Notes: a model not told the origin generated them from the letters alone. A stretch of DNA of 64,000 nucleotides from Litoreibacter janthinus (GCF_900111945.1 NZ_FOYO01000001.1:2053751-2117750), one strand, 5' to 3'. Positions 18,175-27,212 are shown, numbered from the stretch's first letter. Made by a program: numbers and translations.

Positions 18175-18196
18175 AAATTACAGATGGTTGTAATTT
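18175..18196. promoter_or_regulatory. Candidate BhcR operator in the bhcA-bhcR gap
   Basis: Perfect 8-bp arms AAATTACA and TGTAATTT are separated by 6 bp (GATGGT). The 22-bp repeat lies in the A/T-rich divergent region, about 40 bp before the bhcR start and 104 bp before the bhcA start. IclR regulators bind such dyads, and BhcR is known from the Paracoccus system to bind its own intergenic region in response to glyoxylate. Confidence 0.72.
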
Positions 18197-18235
18197 TTCA
18201 TATGGCGAAATCAATTTTCATAAAACGGATATCCT

Positions 18236-19081
18236 GTGTCAGACTTTTTCGATGAAGCCCAAACACACCGCAATCGCGGTCGTCCCAGAGCGTGGGACGA
18301 CAAGACAAGCCAGAACACGATCAAGTCTCTCGATCGGGCGATGGGCGTGCTCGACTACCTGTCCACGCTCCAAGGCGCGACCCTGTCTGAACTGGCAAGT
18401 GACCTTGGTGAATCGGCCGCCACCGTTTACCGTATTTTGGTAACGCTGCAGAGCAGGGAGCTGGTGGAATTTGATGCAGACGGGCAGCTCTGGCATGTTG
18501 GCCCGCGCGCTTTCTTGATTGGCACACGGTATCTGCGGCGGACATCTTTGGTGGATCGCGCCAGACCGATTTTGCGACGCCTGATGGAGATAACCGGAGA
18601 GACCGCCAACCTTGGTATCGCACGCAACGCACATGTGCTTTTCGTCAGTCAGGTGGAAAGCCACGCGTCGATCCGGGCCTTCTTCCCGCCTGGGACACTG
18701 TCGCCGATGCATGCGTCGGGGATTGGCAAGGCGTTGTTGGCCGAGATGCCGGCAGACCGACTTTCGCGTGTGTTGGCTGCGGCGCCCTTGGAGCGGTTTA
18801 CCGACAAGACGCACACCGACGCTGGAGCCTTGCGCGCTGACCTAACCGAGATCCACGCACGCGGATATTCCGTCGATGACGAGGAGAAGAACCTAGGGAT
18901 GCGCTGCATTGCCGCCGCCGTGTTCGACTGGCACGGAGAGGCGGTCGCGGGAATTTCGGTATCCGGCCCTCTGAGCCGCATGTCGATTGAACAGACGCGA
19001 GAACTGGCCAAGGCCGTCACAACCGCCGCTGCCGATCTGTCCGCGGCCCTTGGGGCGGAAACCCGCGTTAAACCAGCTTAG
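18236..19081 (+). CDS. bhcR: IclR family regulator BhcR
   Basis: This 281-residue regulator has an IclR winged helix (residues about 30-90: SLDRAMGVLDYLSTL, then TLSELASDLGESAATVYRIL) and a GAF-like effector domain with SPMHASGIGKALLAEM and GYSVDDEEKNLGMRCIAAAVFD. The start is GTG. Divergence from bhcABCD matches the described BHAC locus, where BhcR senses glyoxylate. Its stop overlaps the convergent ribB stop by 4 nt. Family and context agree; only ligand binding is inferred from the known homologue. Confidence 0.92.
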   Translation: MSDFFDEAQTHRNRGRPRAWDDKTSQNTIKSLDRAMGVLDYLSTLQGATLSELASDLGESAATVYRILVTLQSRELVEFDADGQLWHVGPRAFLIGTRYLRRTSLVDRARPILRRLMEITGETANLGIARNAHVLFVSQVESHASIRAFFPPGTLSPMHASGIGKALLAEMPADRLSRVLAAAPLERFTDKTHTDAGALRADLTEIHARGYSVDDEEKNLGMRCIAAAVFDWHGEAVAGISVSGPLSRMSIEQTRELAKAVTTAAADLSAALGAETRVKPA

Positions 19082-20220
19082 GTGCCGGTGATCGGACGGG
19101 TGCCGACGATCTCCAAATCATATGCCTCCAACCCGACATAGCGAGTCAGTGGTTTGTCGGTGAGCAAGATCAGCTTGTGCAGCCCCATGGAGGACAGAAT
19201 TTGCGAGCCAAGACCGATCTGCTTGATCGTGCGCGGGCCGGTGTCGTCTTCACGGATGAGCTTCACATGCGGATCACGGAACAGGCAAACCGCACCGCGC
19301 CCTTCTTGGGCGACAAGCTCCATGGCGCGGTTCAACTCGCCTGACGACGCGTTGCCGATGCCAAGAACATCTTCGAGTAGGCTCAAGGAATGGGTGCGCA
19401 CCAGAACGGGCTCGGGTGTGGTGATGTCGCCTTTGGTCAGCACGATATGCTCGACGCCTTCGGCCTGATCCGTAAACACGCGCATCATCCATTCGCCACC
19501 ATAGACCGAGGTCACGGTCTGGGACATGGTTTCGCGCACCAGATTGTCGTGGCGGCGGCGATAGGCAATGAGATCGGAAATAGCTCCGATCTTCAGGCCG
19601 TGCCGTTTGCCGAATTCAATCAAATCCGGCAGATGAGCCATGTGGCCGTCATCGTTCATGATCTCGCAAATCACGCCGGACGGGCCGAAACCTGCAAGGC
19701 GGGACACATCGACTGCGGCTTCGGTATGGCCGGCGCGCACCAATACCCCGCCGTCGCGAGCGCGCAGCGGGAATACGTGCCCGGGGGAGGCCAAATCCTG
19801 CGCCCCCTTGTCGGGGTCTATTGCAACGGCAATGGTTTGCGCACGGTCATATGCAGAGATGCCTGTTGTTACCCCCTCACGCGCCTCAATCGATACGGTA
19901 AAGGCAGTCTCATGGCGCATGGAGTTCGCCCGCGCCATCTGCGGCAGACCAAGTGCGTTTACCCTGTCTGACGTAAGCGTAAGGCAGATTAGCCCCCGTC
20001 CATGGGTCGCCATGAAGTTCACGGCTTCTGGTGTGCATTTTTCAGCGGGAATGTATAAGTCGCCTTCGTTTTCGCGGTCCTCGTGGTCTACGAGAATGAC
20101 CATCCGGCCTTGGCGGGCGTCTTCGATGATGTCCTCGATGGGCGAGATCGCATGGCGAAGGCTCTCCTCGACGGTTCCCGGGATGTCGTGGGTGCCAGAC
20201 TTGTCCACCGGTTGTTTCAT
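19078..20220 (-). CDS. ribB: 3,4-Dihydroxy-2-butanone 4-phosphate synthase fused to a degenerate GTP cyclohydrolase II domain
   Basis: This 380-residue protein has an N-terminal DHBP synthase (residues about 24-225) with the active-site segment VDHEDRENEGDL and FMATHGRGLICL. It makes 3,4-dihydroxybutanone 4-phosphate from ribulose 5-phosphate for riboflavin. The C-terminal half aligns with GTP cyclohydrolase II, including TIKQIGLGSQILSSMG near the end. It lacks the zinc-binding Cys cluster and the LRCDCG-type motif; there the sequence reads VLGIGNASSGELNRAM. So the GCH2 half is very likely inactive, as in the RibBX proteins described in other proteobacteria. A separate ribA should exist elsewhere. 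Confidence 0.92.
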   Translation of the reverse strand: MKQPVDKSGTHDIPGTVEESLRHAISPIEDIIEDARQGRMVILVDHEDRENEGDLYIPAEKCTPEAVNFMATHGRGLICLTLTSDRVNALGLPQMARANSMRHETAFTVSIEAREGVTTGISAYDRAQTIAVAIDPDKGAQDLASPGHVFPLRARDGGVLVRAGHTEAAVDVSRLAGFGPSGVICEIMNDDGHMAHLPDLIEFGKRHGLKIGAISDLIAYRRRHDNLVRETMSQTVTSVYGGEWMMRVFTDQAEGVEHIVLTKGDITTPEPVLVRTHSLSLLEDVLGIGNASSGELNRAMELVAQEGRGAVCLFRDPHVKLIREDDTGPRTIKQIGLGSQILSSMGLHKLILLTDKPLTRYVGLEAYDLEIVGTRPITGT

Positions 20221-20299
20221 GCATCTTTTCCCGTGTCAGTTTTCTATCGGTGACGCTCAATTCAAGGGCGTCGCTTAACAAAATGGATCGGGCGGTAAC

Positions 20300-20449
20300 G
20301 TGTCAGGCAAGCAAAGGGCAAGCAAGCGAAAAACGGTGCGCGCGGCGAAACGCGCATTGTCAAAGTGGGGCCGCATTTCGGGCTTTGCCGAGAACAAGTT
20401 TGTGCGCGGCTTCGGTGATATTGCGCCGCGCCCTTGCCGATCCCTCTGA
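20300..20449 (+). CDS. Possible small basic protein, 49 codons
   Basis: A GTG-started frame in the gap between ribB and the uracil-DNA glycosylase gene encodes a Lys/Arg-rich N-terminus (VSGKQRASKRKTVRAAKRA) followed by GRISGFAENKFVRGFGDIA. The ribosome site (GGGCGG) is weak. I do not recognise the protein. It could be a real small gene, a remnant, or chance. Only the coherent basic composition and position support it. Confidence 0.28.
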   Translation: MSGKQRASKRKTVRAAKRALSKWGRISGFAENKFVRGFGDIAPRPCRSL

Positions 20450-20494
20450 TATCTCAGATGTTGGTGAGATTGTTGTCGGCGCAAGGGGTTGAGA

Positions 20495-21103
20495 GTGTCT
20501 GAAACGGCATCGGAGTTGACGGCGAAAATTCAGGCCTGCCGCCTATGCGCCGAGCAGTTCGCAAACACCAAGAGCGCCCACTCGCCGCGGCCTGTTGCGT
20601 GGTTCAAAAGTTCTTCGAAAGTCCTTATCGCGGGGCAGGCGCCGGGCATGCGAGTACATCAGTCAGGCGTTCCATTCGATGACAGATCGGGCGACAGGCT
20701 GCGCGACTGGCTTGGGGTGTCGCGCGACGTGTTCTACGATCAATCACAGATTGCTATCGTTCCAATGGCGTTTTGCTTTCCCGGCTATGACGACAAAGGG
20801 GCGGATCTGCCACCGCCGCCTCGATGCGCCAAAACGTGGCGGCAGGCGGCCCATGCTGTGCTCCCAAATGTGACTACGACCATTATCATCGGCGGTTATG
20901 CGCAACGCTGGTATTTGGGGGAAGAGGCCAAGCGGCAGGGCGTGACGGCGACTGTTCGGAACTGGCGTGACCACGCGCCGGATAGGTTCGTCATTCCGCA
21001 TCCGTCTTGGCGCAACAATGCTTTTATCCGCAAAAACCCGTGGTTTGAGACAGAGTTGTTGCCAGCGCTTCGATCGCAGATCAAAACGGTTTTGGAAACC
21101 TAG
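20495..21103 (+). CDS. Uracil-DNA glycosylase superfamily protein
   Basis: This 202-residue protein has motif A as LIAGQAPGMRVHQSGVPFDD and motif B as FVIPHPSWRNN, both as in the UDG superfamily (family 4/5-like and COG1573 proteins). Four cysteines (C15, C18, and two near residues 93 and 109) could hold a 4Fe-4S cluster, as in family 4/5 enzymes. Such proteins remove uracil from DNA, though many members are uncharacterised. I chose GTG at 20495; an in-frame TTG at 20489 is the alternative. It appears monocistronic. Confidence 0.78.
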   Translation: MSETASELTAKIQACRLCAEQFANTKSAHSPRPVAWFKSSSKVLIAGQAPGMRVHQSGVPFDDRSGDRLRDWLGVSRDVFYDQSQIAIVPMAFCFPGYDDKGADLPPPPRCAKTWRQAAHAVLPNVTTTIIIGGYAQRWYLGEEAKRQGVTATVRNWRDHAPDRFVIPHPSWRNNAFIRKNPWFETELLPALRSQIKTVLET

Positions 21104-21151
21104 CCATCTGGCACTGTCATTCAATCTGATTTAGGCGTTGGGTTGATCGAT

Positions 21152-22330
21152 ATGGCTGGAGCTAACCCAAGTGAACCGATGCTGACAAATTCTGACCTGA
21201 CTGAACTGACCGAGTTTCGTCGTGAGCTTCACCGTCACCCTGAGTTGTCGGGCGAAGAAGTCGAAACCGCTCGTACAGTTGTGTCTGCCCTGAAGGCGAT
21301 GGCGCCAACCCGGATCATAACAGGGTTAGGCGGTCACGGGGTCGCGGCGGTGTTCGACAGTGGCGTGGCTGGGCCGACTGTGCTTTTCCGCGCGGAGCTT
21401 GACGCACTGCCTATAGAAGAGCGCAATGACATCGCATGGGCGTCACGGGTTTCCGGCAAGAGCCATGTCTGCGGGCATGACGGCCATATGACTATGCTGC
21501 TTGCTCTGGGGCGGTTGCTGTCCCGCCAGCCCGTCGCAAAAGGCCGCGTCGTTTTGATGTTTCAACCCGCCGAGGAAGATGGCAGCGGCGCACGTGCTGT
21601 GGTGTCTGATCCGGCCTTTCAAGATATCCAAGCGGACTGGGCTTTTGCCATTCATGTGGAGCCCGGACGGCCTTTCGGTTATGTCGCGACGTGTCCGGGG
21701 CTGGTAAACTGCGCCTCTTTGGGCTTGCAGATCAAATTGACGGGAAAGACGGCTCATGCGGCAGACCCAGAAGACGGAGTATCTCCGGCACTGGCTGTGG
21801 CAAAACTGATCCCTGCGTTGAACGCCTTGGGGGAAGGGGGCGCCCTTGACGAGAACTTCCGGCTCGTCACGCTCACCCATGCTCAGATTGGGGAACCGAC
21901 CTTTGGCGTGGCGCCGGGCGAGGCGGTGATTTACGCCACGTTGCGCTCGGCAATGGATGACGGAATGGCGCAGATCGAGGCAGATGCCCGAAGCGTCTCT
22001 GCACACGTCGCGCAAGAGTTCGGGCTAGCGGTGGAATTTAGCATCTCGGATCACTTCGCCGCGTCGATCAACGATCCAGACGCCTTCAAAGTCGCGACGG
22101 AAGCGATGGACGCGATAGGCGTGGCACATGGTGATGTAGGCGTGCCGATGCGCGCATCTGAGGATTTCGGAGTTTTCGGTTGGGGGGCCAAAGCAGCAAT
22201 GCTGTGTTTGGGGCCGGGGGAAAACTACGCAGCGCTGCACAATCCAGATTACGACTTTCCCGACGATCTGATCCCAGTCGGCTGCGCGATCTTCGAGCGC
22301 ATTGCGCGGGATTTGCTGGGCAGAGCCTGA
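21152..22330 (+). CDS. M20 family amidohydrolase (hippurate/N-acyl amino acid hydrolase type)
   Basis: This is a 392-residue M20D metallopeptidase-like amidohydrolase. Metal-site motifs visible are HRHPELSGEE near the N-terminus, CGHDGHMTMLLALG (His/Asp), and QPAEEDGSGA with the catalytic Glu. A lid domain follows, and the C-terminal part has MRASEDFGVFG (Ser/Glu/Asp). Enzymes of this type hydrolyse N-acyl amino acids, hippurate, indole-3-acetyl conjugates or similar amides in the cytoplasm. No signal peptide is present. Starts at 21152 or 21179 are both possible. The substrate cannot be told from context. Confidence 0.85.
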   Translation: MAGANPSEPMLTNSDLTELTEFRRELHRHPELSGEEVETARTVVSALKAMAPTRIITGLGGHGVAAVFDSGVAGPTVLFRAELDALPIEERNDIAWASRVSGKSHVCGHDGHMTMLLALGRLLSRQPVAKGRVVLMFQPAEEDGSGARAVVSDPAFQDIQADWAFAIHVEPGRPFGYVATCPGLVNCASLGLQIKLTGKTAHAADPEDGVSPALAVAKLIPALNALGEGGALDENFRLVTLTHAQIGEPTFGVAPGEAVIYATLRSAMDDGMAQIEADARSVSAHVAQEFGLAVEFSISDHFAASINDPDAFKVATEAMDAIGVAHGDVGVPMRASEDFGVFGWGAKAAMLCLGPGENYAALHNPDYDFPDDLIPVGCAIFERIARDLLGRA

Positions 22331-22520
22331 TAGCACGCCCTGCGGGAAGGCACTTGAGCTTGGCTCCTTTGATTGCCGCGTTCGAGGTGATGTTGAAGCA
22401 ATGCAAAAGGCGCCTTCTGATCACATAGGCGTAGCCGGAGCTCTCGCGACGACAGCTAGGTGTTCGTTCAGATCGCGATTAGCCCAGCAAGATGGTCAGC
22501 TGCCCCGCATTCAGAGTGCA

Positions 22521-23504
22521 TTAACTACCATACAGCCCTGCGCTGCGCGCACGCAGTTTGGTCAGCGCTAGAACTGTGTCGATCGTCGGTGTCGGCGTAT
22601 TCGTAATGCGGCCCAATTCTTGCACCGAGCCCACGAGCGCGTCGATCTCCATCGGGCGACCCTGATCGAGGTCCTGCAACATTGAAGTGCGGTGCGCCCC
22701 GACGGCGGCACCGCCATTGATCCGCCGGTCAACGTCAATCGGAAATTTGACACCCATCTTCTCGGCGATCTGCTGCGCTTCGATCATCATGTTGCGTGCA
22801 ACAGCGCGTGTCCCTTCGTCCGTGCACAGCACGTCCAACGTCGCGTGAGTGAGGGCCGAGATCGGATTGAACGACAGATTTCCCCAAAGCTTTACCCAGA
22901 TCTCGTCGCGCAAATGCGGGCGCACCGGGGCTTTCAAACCAGCAGCGCCAAGCGCCTTGGACAAAGCCATTGCGCGCTCCGACTTGCTGCCGTCAGGTTC
23001 GCCCAGACTGAAACGGTTGCCCTCGATATGCTTGACCGTTCCCGGTTCGGATACTTCCGCGGCAGGGTAGACGACACAGCCCAAAACACGGTCTGGCCCA
23101 AAGCCGTTCCATTGTGCGTTGCCCGGGTCAACGGTTTCCAGCCGCGTCCCCTCCAGTTCGGTCCCGATTTTGTGGAAATACCACCAAGGGACACCATTAA
23201 CGCCGCTGACAATGGTCGTATCTGGCCCGATCAGCGGCTGCACCTTCGGCACGATTGGAGGCACCGAGTGCGCTTTGAGCGTGATTATCACGTAGTCTTG
23301 CGGCCCAAGATCGGCGGGGTTGTCGCTGGCGTTAACCTTGACTGTCTGTGGGGCGCCATCCTCTTCGATCAGCGTTAGGCCCTTCTCCTGCATGGCCGCA
23401 AGATGCGGGCCGCGCGCAACAAGGCTCACGTCAGCGCCAGCCTGTGCCAGCTTTACCCCCATGTAGCCGCCGATGGCTCCGGCACCGAATATGCAGATTT
23501 TCAT
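22521..23504 (-). CDS. 2-Dehydropantoate 2-reductase family protein (PanE/ApbA)
   Basis: This 327-residue NADPH enzyme starts with the Rossmann motif KICIFGAGAIGGYMGVKLA. It carries the PanE catalytic region KLWGNLSFNPISALTHA, with the Lys and Asn expected for the family. The family reduces ketopantoate to pantoate, but catabolic clusters often hold paralogues acting on other 2-keto acids. This copy overlaps the acyl-CoA ligase gene by 4 nt and ends the long minus-strand operon, so a catabolic role on a pathway intermediate is at least as likely as pantothenate synthesis. Confidence 0.84.
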   Translation of the reverse strand: MKICIFGAGAIGGYMGVKLAQAGADVSLVARGPHLAAMQEKGLTLIEEDGAPQTVKVNASDNPADLGPQDYVIITLKAHSVPPIVPKVQPLIGPDTTIVSGVNGVPWWYFHKIGTELEGTRLETVDPGNAQWNGFGPDRVLGCVVYPAAEVSEPGTVKHIEGNRFSLGEPDGSKSERAMALSKALGAAGLKAPVRPHLRDEIWVKLWGNLSFNPISALTHATLDVLCTDEGTRAVARNMMIEAQQIAEKMGVKFPIDVDRRINGGAAVGAHRTSMLQDLDQGRPMEIDALVGSVQELGRITNTPTPTIDTVLALTKLRARSAGLYGS

Positions 23505-25036
23505 TGGCCGGACTCCGCAACCAGACCAAGCTTTTCAGCCAACCCGATGCGCTGCATTTTACCCGTCGCACCCTTCGGGATTTCGTCCATGATGATGACT
23601 TTGCGAGGCACCTTGAAATCGGCGATATGCTCGGCGGCAAAGCTGCGGATGTCCTGTTCGGTCGAACTCGCACCGTCTTTGAGGACCACAGCTGCAGCGA
23701 CTTCCTCTCCCAGTTTGGGGTGGGGCAGTGCAAAGGTAACGACCTGTGCCACATCCGGGTGATCCAGAAGCACGCCGTCGACTTCAAGAGGGCTGATCTT
23801 TTCTCCGCCGCGGTTGATGATCTCTTTGAGGCGACCCGTCAGATGCAAATATCCATCCGCGTCAAAGGCCCCCTGATCACCAGTGCGGAACCAGCGCGCG
23901 CCATCTGCCTCAAAGAAGTTCTTTTCGTTGGCATCAGGGTTGCTTTCATAACCCGGCGTGACGTTGGGGCCAGAGATGACCACTTCGCCGGTTCCCTCGA
24001 TCAGGTGATTTTCGGCCTCATGTGCGATGCCCATTCTGGGGCCTGCCGGGATGCCAACCGCGCCTGGCTTTTGCGTGCCGGATTCCAGTGGATTGCAGGC
24101 CATCTGATGCGCGGCTTCCGTCATCCCGTAAGCCTCGACGACGGGCGCGTTGAAAGTTTCGTTCAGAGCGCGCATGACCTGTGCGGGCAGCGACGCAGAT
24201 GATGACCTCAAGAAGCGCAGTGGTGTGTCGGCGATGACATCCGAATTGCGCGCCGCACGCGACAGGATGGCCTGATGCATGGTTGGCACGGCTGTGTACC
24301 ACGTGGGCTGCGCTTCCTTCATCCAGCCGAAGAACTTAAGCGCATCGAAGCCCGGAGCACACCAAATGGAGGCACCAGAGGCCAGCGATGCAGAGACGGC
24401 AGCAATCAAACCATGGATGTGGAAAAGGGGCATGACGTTCATGCAACGATCCGCTTGGGTCAACTTCAACGACTCTCGGACATGTTGGGCCGAGGCCGCG
24501 ACATTGGATTGCAGGAGGGGCACGATTTTGGGGCGCGACGTGGTGCCGGACGTGTGGAGGATCAAGGCGACATCATCCGCTAGAGGTGCCTTGTCGGCGG
24601 CGTCGGCAGAAATGTCGGAGGTCAGCATGAAGTGACCCGCGGCAGCCCCCTCGGGGACGGACAGGCGAATGATGTTCATGCCAAGCTTGCTGGCCGCAGC
24701 AAATGCAGGTCCGTCATCGCCGTCCTGCAAGATCAGCGCCTTGGCTTTCAAATCCTCTAGATAAAATGCGTATTCCTCTTCCTTATAGGCAGGGTTGAGC
24801 GGGGCGGTCGTTGCGGCTTGGGCGACAGTCACAAAGGCGGACGCCATTTCAGGGCCATTGGGCAGCACGATCGCCACACGGTCGGACGCATCAATACCCA
24901 TCCCGTTCAACGCCTGCGCAACTTCGACACCAAGGGCGCGCAGGCCGTCATAGCTAAGCCAGCTGCGACCGGGCGCACCGATCGCAGGGAGATCACCGGA
25001 ATGGGTGGCAATAAGCGCTTTGAGGGTGGTTTCCAT
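23501..25036 (-). CDS. Acyl-CoA synthetase (ANL superfamily), oxalyl-CoA synthetase-like
   Basis: This is a 511-residue adenylate-forming ligase. The P-loop is LILHTSGTTSRPKIVPL, followed by VVEAYGMTEAAHQM, WFRTGDQGAFD and GRLKEIINRGGEKISP, with the C-terminal lysine in PKGATGKMQR. The stretch VAIVLPNGPEMASAF plus LNPAYKEEEYAFYLEDL resembles the AAE3/PCS60 type that activates oxalate, but other small acids are possible. I set the start at 25036 because AAGGA lies just upstream. It follows the molybdenum hydroxylase genes, so it may make a CoA thioester of the hydroxylated acid or a breakdown product. Confidence 0.85.
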   Translation of the reverse strand: METTLKALIATHSGDLPAIGAPGRSWLSYDGLRALGVEVAQALNGMGIDASDRVAIVLPNGPEMASAFVTVAQAATTAPLNPAYKEEEYAFYLEDLKAKALILQDGDDGPAFAAASKLGMNIIRLSVPEGAAAGHFMLTSDISADAADKAPLADDVALILHTSGTTSRPKIVPLLQSNVAASAQHVRESLKLTQADRCMNVMPLFHIHGLIAAVSASLASGASIWCAPGFDALKFFGWMKEAQPTWYTAVPTMHQAILSRAARNSDVIADTPLRFLRSSSASLPAQVMRALNETFNAPVVEAYGMTEAAHQMACNPLESGTQKPGAVGIPAGPRMGIAHEAENHLIEGTGEVVISGPNVTPGYESNPDANEKNFFEADGARWFRTGDQGAFDADGYLHLTGRLKEIINRGGEKISPLEVDGVLLDHPDVAQVVTFALPHPKLGEEVAAAVVLKDGASSTEQDIRSFAAEHIADFKVPRKVIIMDEIPKGATGKMQRIGLAEKLGLVAESGQ

Positions 25037-25097
25037 TGAAGAATTCCTTTTGCCTGATGCTAGTGAAATACGCGGAGCGAATGGCGGGGCCAAGCAA

Positions 25098-27212
25098 TCA
25101 TTCCGCAGCTGCCATTTGCTGGATTGCCTCTGGTGTGAAAGGCATCCGTCGCATTCGGATGTTCGTCGCGTCAAAGATGGCGTTGGCAATTGCCGCGATT
25201 GCTGGTCCGGGCGAGGCTTCGCCTGCACCCACGGAAGCCGCGTTCGGGTCATCCAGCAATGTCACCTCAATATTCGGAACATTGTCGAACCGGATAACGG
25301 GATAGCTGGCCCAATCACGCGAGCCGATGCCGTCGCGGTCCCATGTGACTTGCTCGTAAAGCGCCCAGCTCGCGGCCTGAAGAAATCCGCCCTCAAGCTG
25401 GGCCGTCAGCCCGTCTGCATCAATGACCCGACCCGCATCAGCCACGATAAGAGCATCCAGCAGACGGATTTCAGCGCGATCATTGACTTCGAGGTCCACC
25501 GAAATACCCACTCGGGTCATCGTGTTTTTGTACTGCGCAAAGGCGACCCCGCGCCCGCAGCCGTCAGCCATGTCGGGGCGTGCGCTGAGCTGCCGCTCCA
25601 ACTCCGCCAAGACAGCCAGCGCGCGCGGTTCTTCAATGTGCGCGCGGCGAAACGCAAGGGGCGGGACGGACTGGCGATGCGCAAGCTCATCCATGAAACT
25701 CTCAAGCGCAAAGACGTTGGCAGCAGCGCCAAGGCACCGCATGGCCGATGTTCGAAGCGGCAAACCGGATACCAGATTTTTGACCAGACGCCTTTCTGGA
25801 AAGGTGTAAATCGGGTCCAGATTGCGATGCATTCCCGCATGTCGCCCAAGGTTGGGCACCGCTGGAATTGGCCCGATTGGGTCTTCGCGGTAATGGTTGG
25901 CAAGAAGACGCGCGGGACCGGTGCGGTTCGGGCCGGGTCGGGGCCTGCCGCGATGGGTGTCGCTGAAGACATCAGCCGAATATGACGCGACCTTGCCGTC
26001 CACGATATTTGCGGCAAGATCCACAGCCATGGCAGGGGCATAGGGCTCCCATGCATGCTCTTCCTCACGGGTCCATTTTAACAGGATGGGCGTGTCCGGC
26101 AGAGCCATGGCAATCAGGCATGCTTCGAATGCCGCGTCATCTGCGCCGGTGTGGCCGTAACAACCTGACCCCGGCACATGGGTGATCTCGACCTTGTCTT
26201 GTGGCAGGCCAAGGCTGTCACAGATGCTCTCACGCAGCGGGTATATCCCTTGGCTGTGGCTCAGCAAGTCCAACTTTTTGCCAGACCAGTGCGCTAGTGC
26301 GGCGGAGGGGGCGAGTGATCCGTGCAACTGGTAGGGGCGCTCGTAGCGGGCTGAGTAATCGGGTTTTAAACTTGACTGAGGGATCGTGACGGTGGTCGGC
26401 GTGCCGTCAACCACCAGAAACCGCTGAGCGTTCGCAGCGGACAGCTCCTGAAACACGTCGATTTCGGGTAATCCGCCGCGCCGGTCCCAGTCGCACGCAG
26501 CGTGCAAAAGTGTTGTGGCCTTTATGACCGGCCATTCCTTCCGCCCTGCGAGCGCAAGGAAACTCCCATCGCGGATGATTGAGAAACCCTGCTCTTCTAG
26601 GGTGCGCAGTTTTTTGGCGTCAATTTTGCGCAGGACCGCGCCCGCATGGGGTGGCCGGATAACGCGAGCGTGCAACATGCCGGGACGGTCAAGGTCGTGG
26701 ATATACGTGAACGTGCCGCGCACCATGTCCCTGAGACCACGCATTTCAGGGCGGGGTAGGATGCGGTCGGTGCGGGGCGCGACTGGAGTGCCTTGTTTCA
26801 CAGGGATGTCGCGCGCAACATCTGGCATCAAGTCAATCAGGTCAATTCGGTGATTGGTATCGCCCAACCGCAGGACGCCGCTTTCAAGCTGCCAGTCGGC
26901 GATGGCGCCACCGGCTCGATCTTGCGCGAGTTGGATCAAACATTCGCGCAAGGTGAGGGCTGCACACCGCAGCGCATGGCCCGATTGCTCTATAGAATTG
27001 CTGCCGGATGTGATCCCTTCGTCCGGGGCGTGGCCCGTGCAAACGGGTGCAACGTCGATCAGGTCCAATGGGACAGTCAACTCCTCATGGGCAATCTGGA
27101 TCAGCGCGGTCGAGATGCGCTGGCCGATATCGACCTTTCCCGTATGGATCACCAGCCGCCCGTTTCGCGCCGTGATCCAGTCGGCAATCAAGGGATGGTT
27201 TTGCAAGCTCAC
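25098..27212 (-). CDS. Molybdenum hydroxylase large subunit (IorB/NicB-like, xanthine dehydrogenase family)
   Basis: This 704-residue molybdopterin-cytosine-dinucleotide-binding subunit has visible family segments GKVDIGQRISTALIQIAHEEL near the N-terminus, GSGCYGHTGADDAAFEACL (Moco binding), and SVGAGEASPGPAIAAIANAIF near the C-terminus. The last holds the catalytic glutamate (GAGE). It lacks the cytochrome c domain of NicB and has no obvious signal peptide. With the adjacent 2Fe-2S subunit it makes a two-subunit enzyme with no FAD subunit, as in isoquinoline 1-oxidoreductase. Such enzymes hydroxylate N-heteroaromatic rings or oxidise aldehydes. The substrate is not known here. Confidence 0.88.
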   Translation of the reverse strand: MSLQNHPLIADWITARNGRLVIHTGKVDIGQRISTALIQIAHEELTVPLDLIDVAPVCTGHAPDEGITSGSNSIEQSGHALRCAALTLRECLIQLAQDRAGGAIADWQLESGVLRLGDTNHRIDLIDLMPDVARDIPVKQGTPVAPRTDRILPRPEMRGLRDMVRGTFTYIHDLDRPGMLHARVIRPPHAGAVLRKIDAKKLRTLEEQGFSIIRDGSFLALAGRKEWPVIKATTLLHAACDWDRRGGLPEIDVFQELSAANAQRFLVVDGTPTTVTIPQSSLKPDYSARYERPYQLHGSLAPSAALAHWSGKKLDLLSHSQGIYPLRESICDSLGLPQDKVEITHVPGSGCYGHTGADDAAFEACLIAMALPDTPILLKWTREEEHAWEPYAPAMAVDLAANIVDGKVASYSADVFSDTHRGRPRPGPNRTGPARLLANHYREDPIGPIPAVPNLGRHAGMHRNLDPIYTFPERRLVKNLVSGLPLRTSAMRCLGAAANVFALESFMDELAHRQSVPPLAFRRAHIEEPRALAVLAELERQLSARPDMADGCGRGVAFAQYKNTMTRVGISVDLEVNDRAEIRLLDALIVADAGRVIDADGLTAQLEGGFLQAASWALYEQVTWDRDGIGSRDWASYPVIRFDNVPNIEVTLLDDPNAASVGAGEASPGPAIAAIANAIFDATNIRMRRMPFTPEAIQQMAAAE

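Noticed and set aside
20221..20299. An FMN riboswitch in front of ribB
   Set aside because: The conserved RFN core (AGGGGCGGGGTGAAATTCC-like) is not present in the leader.
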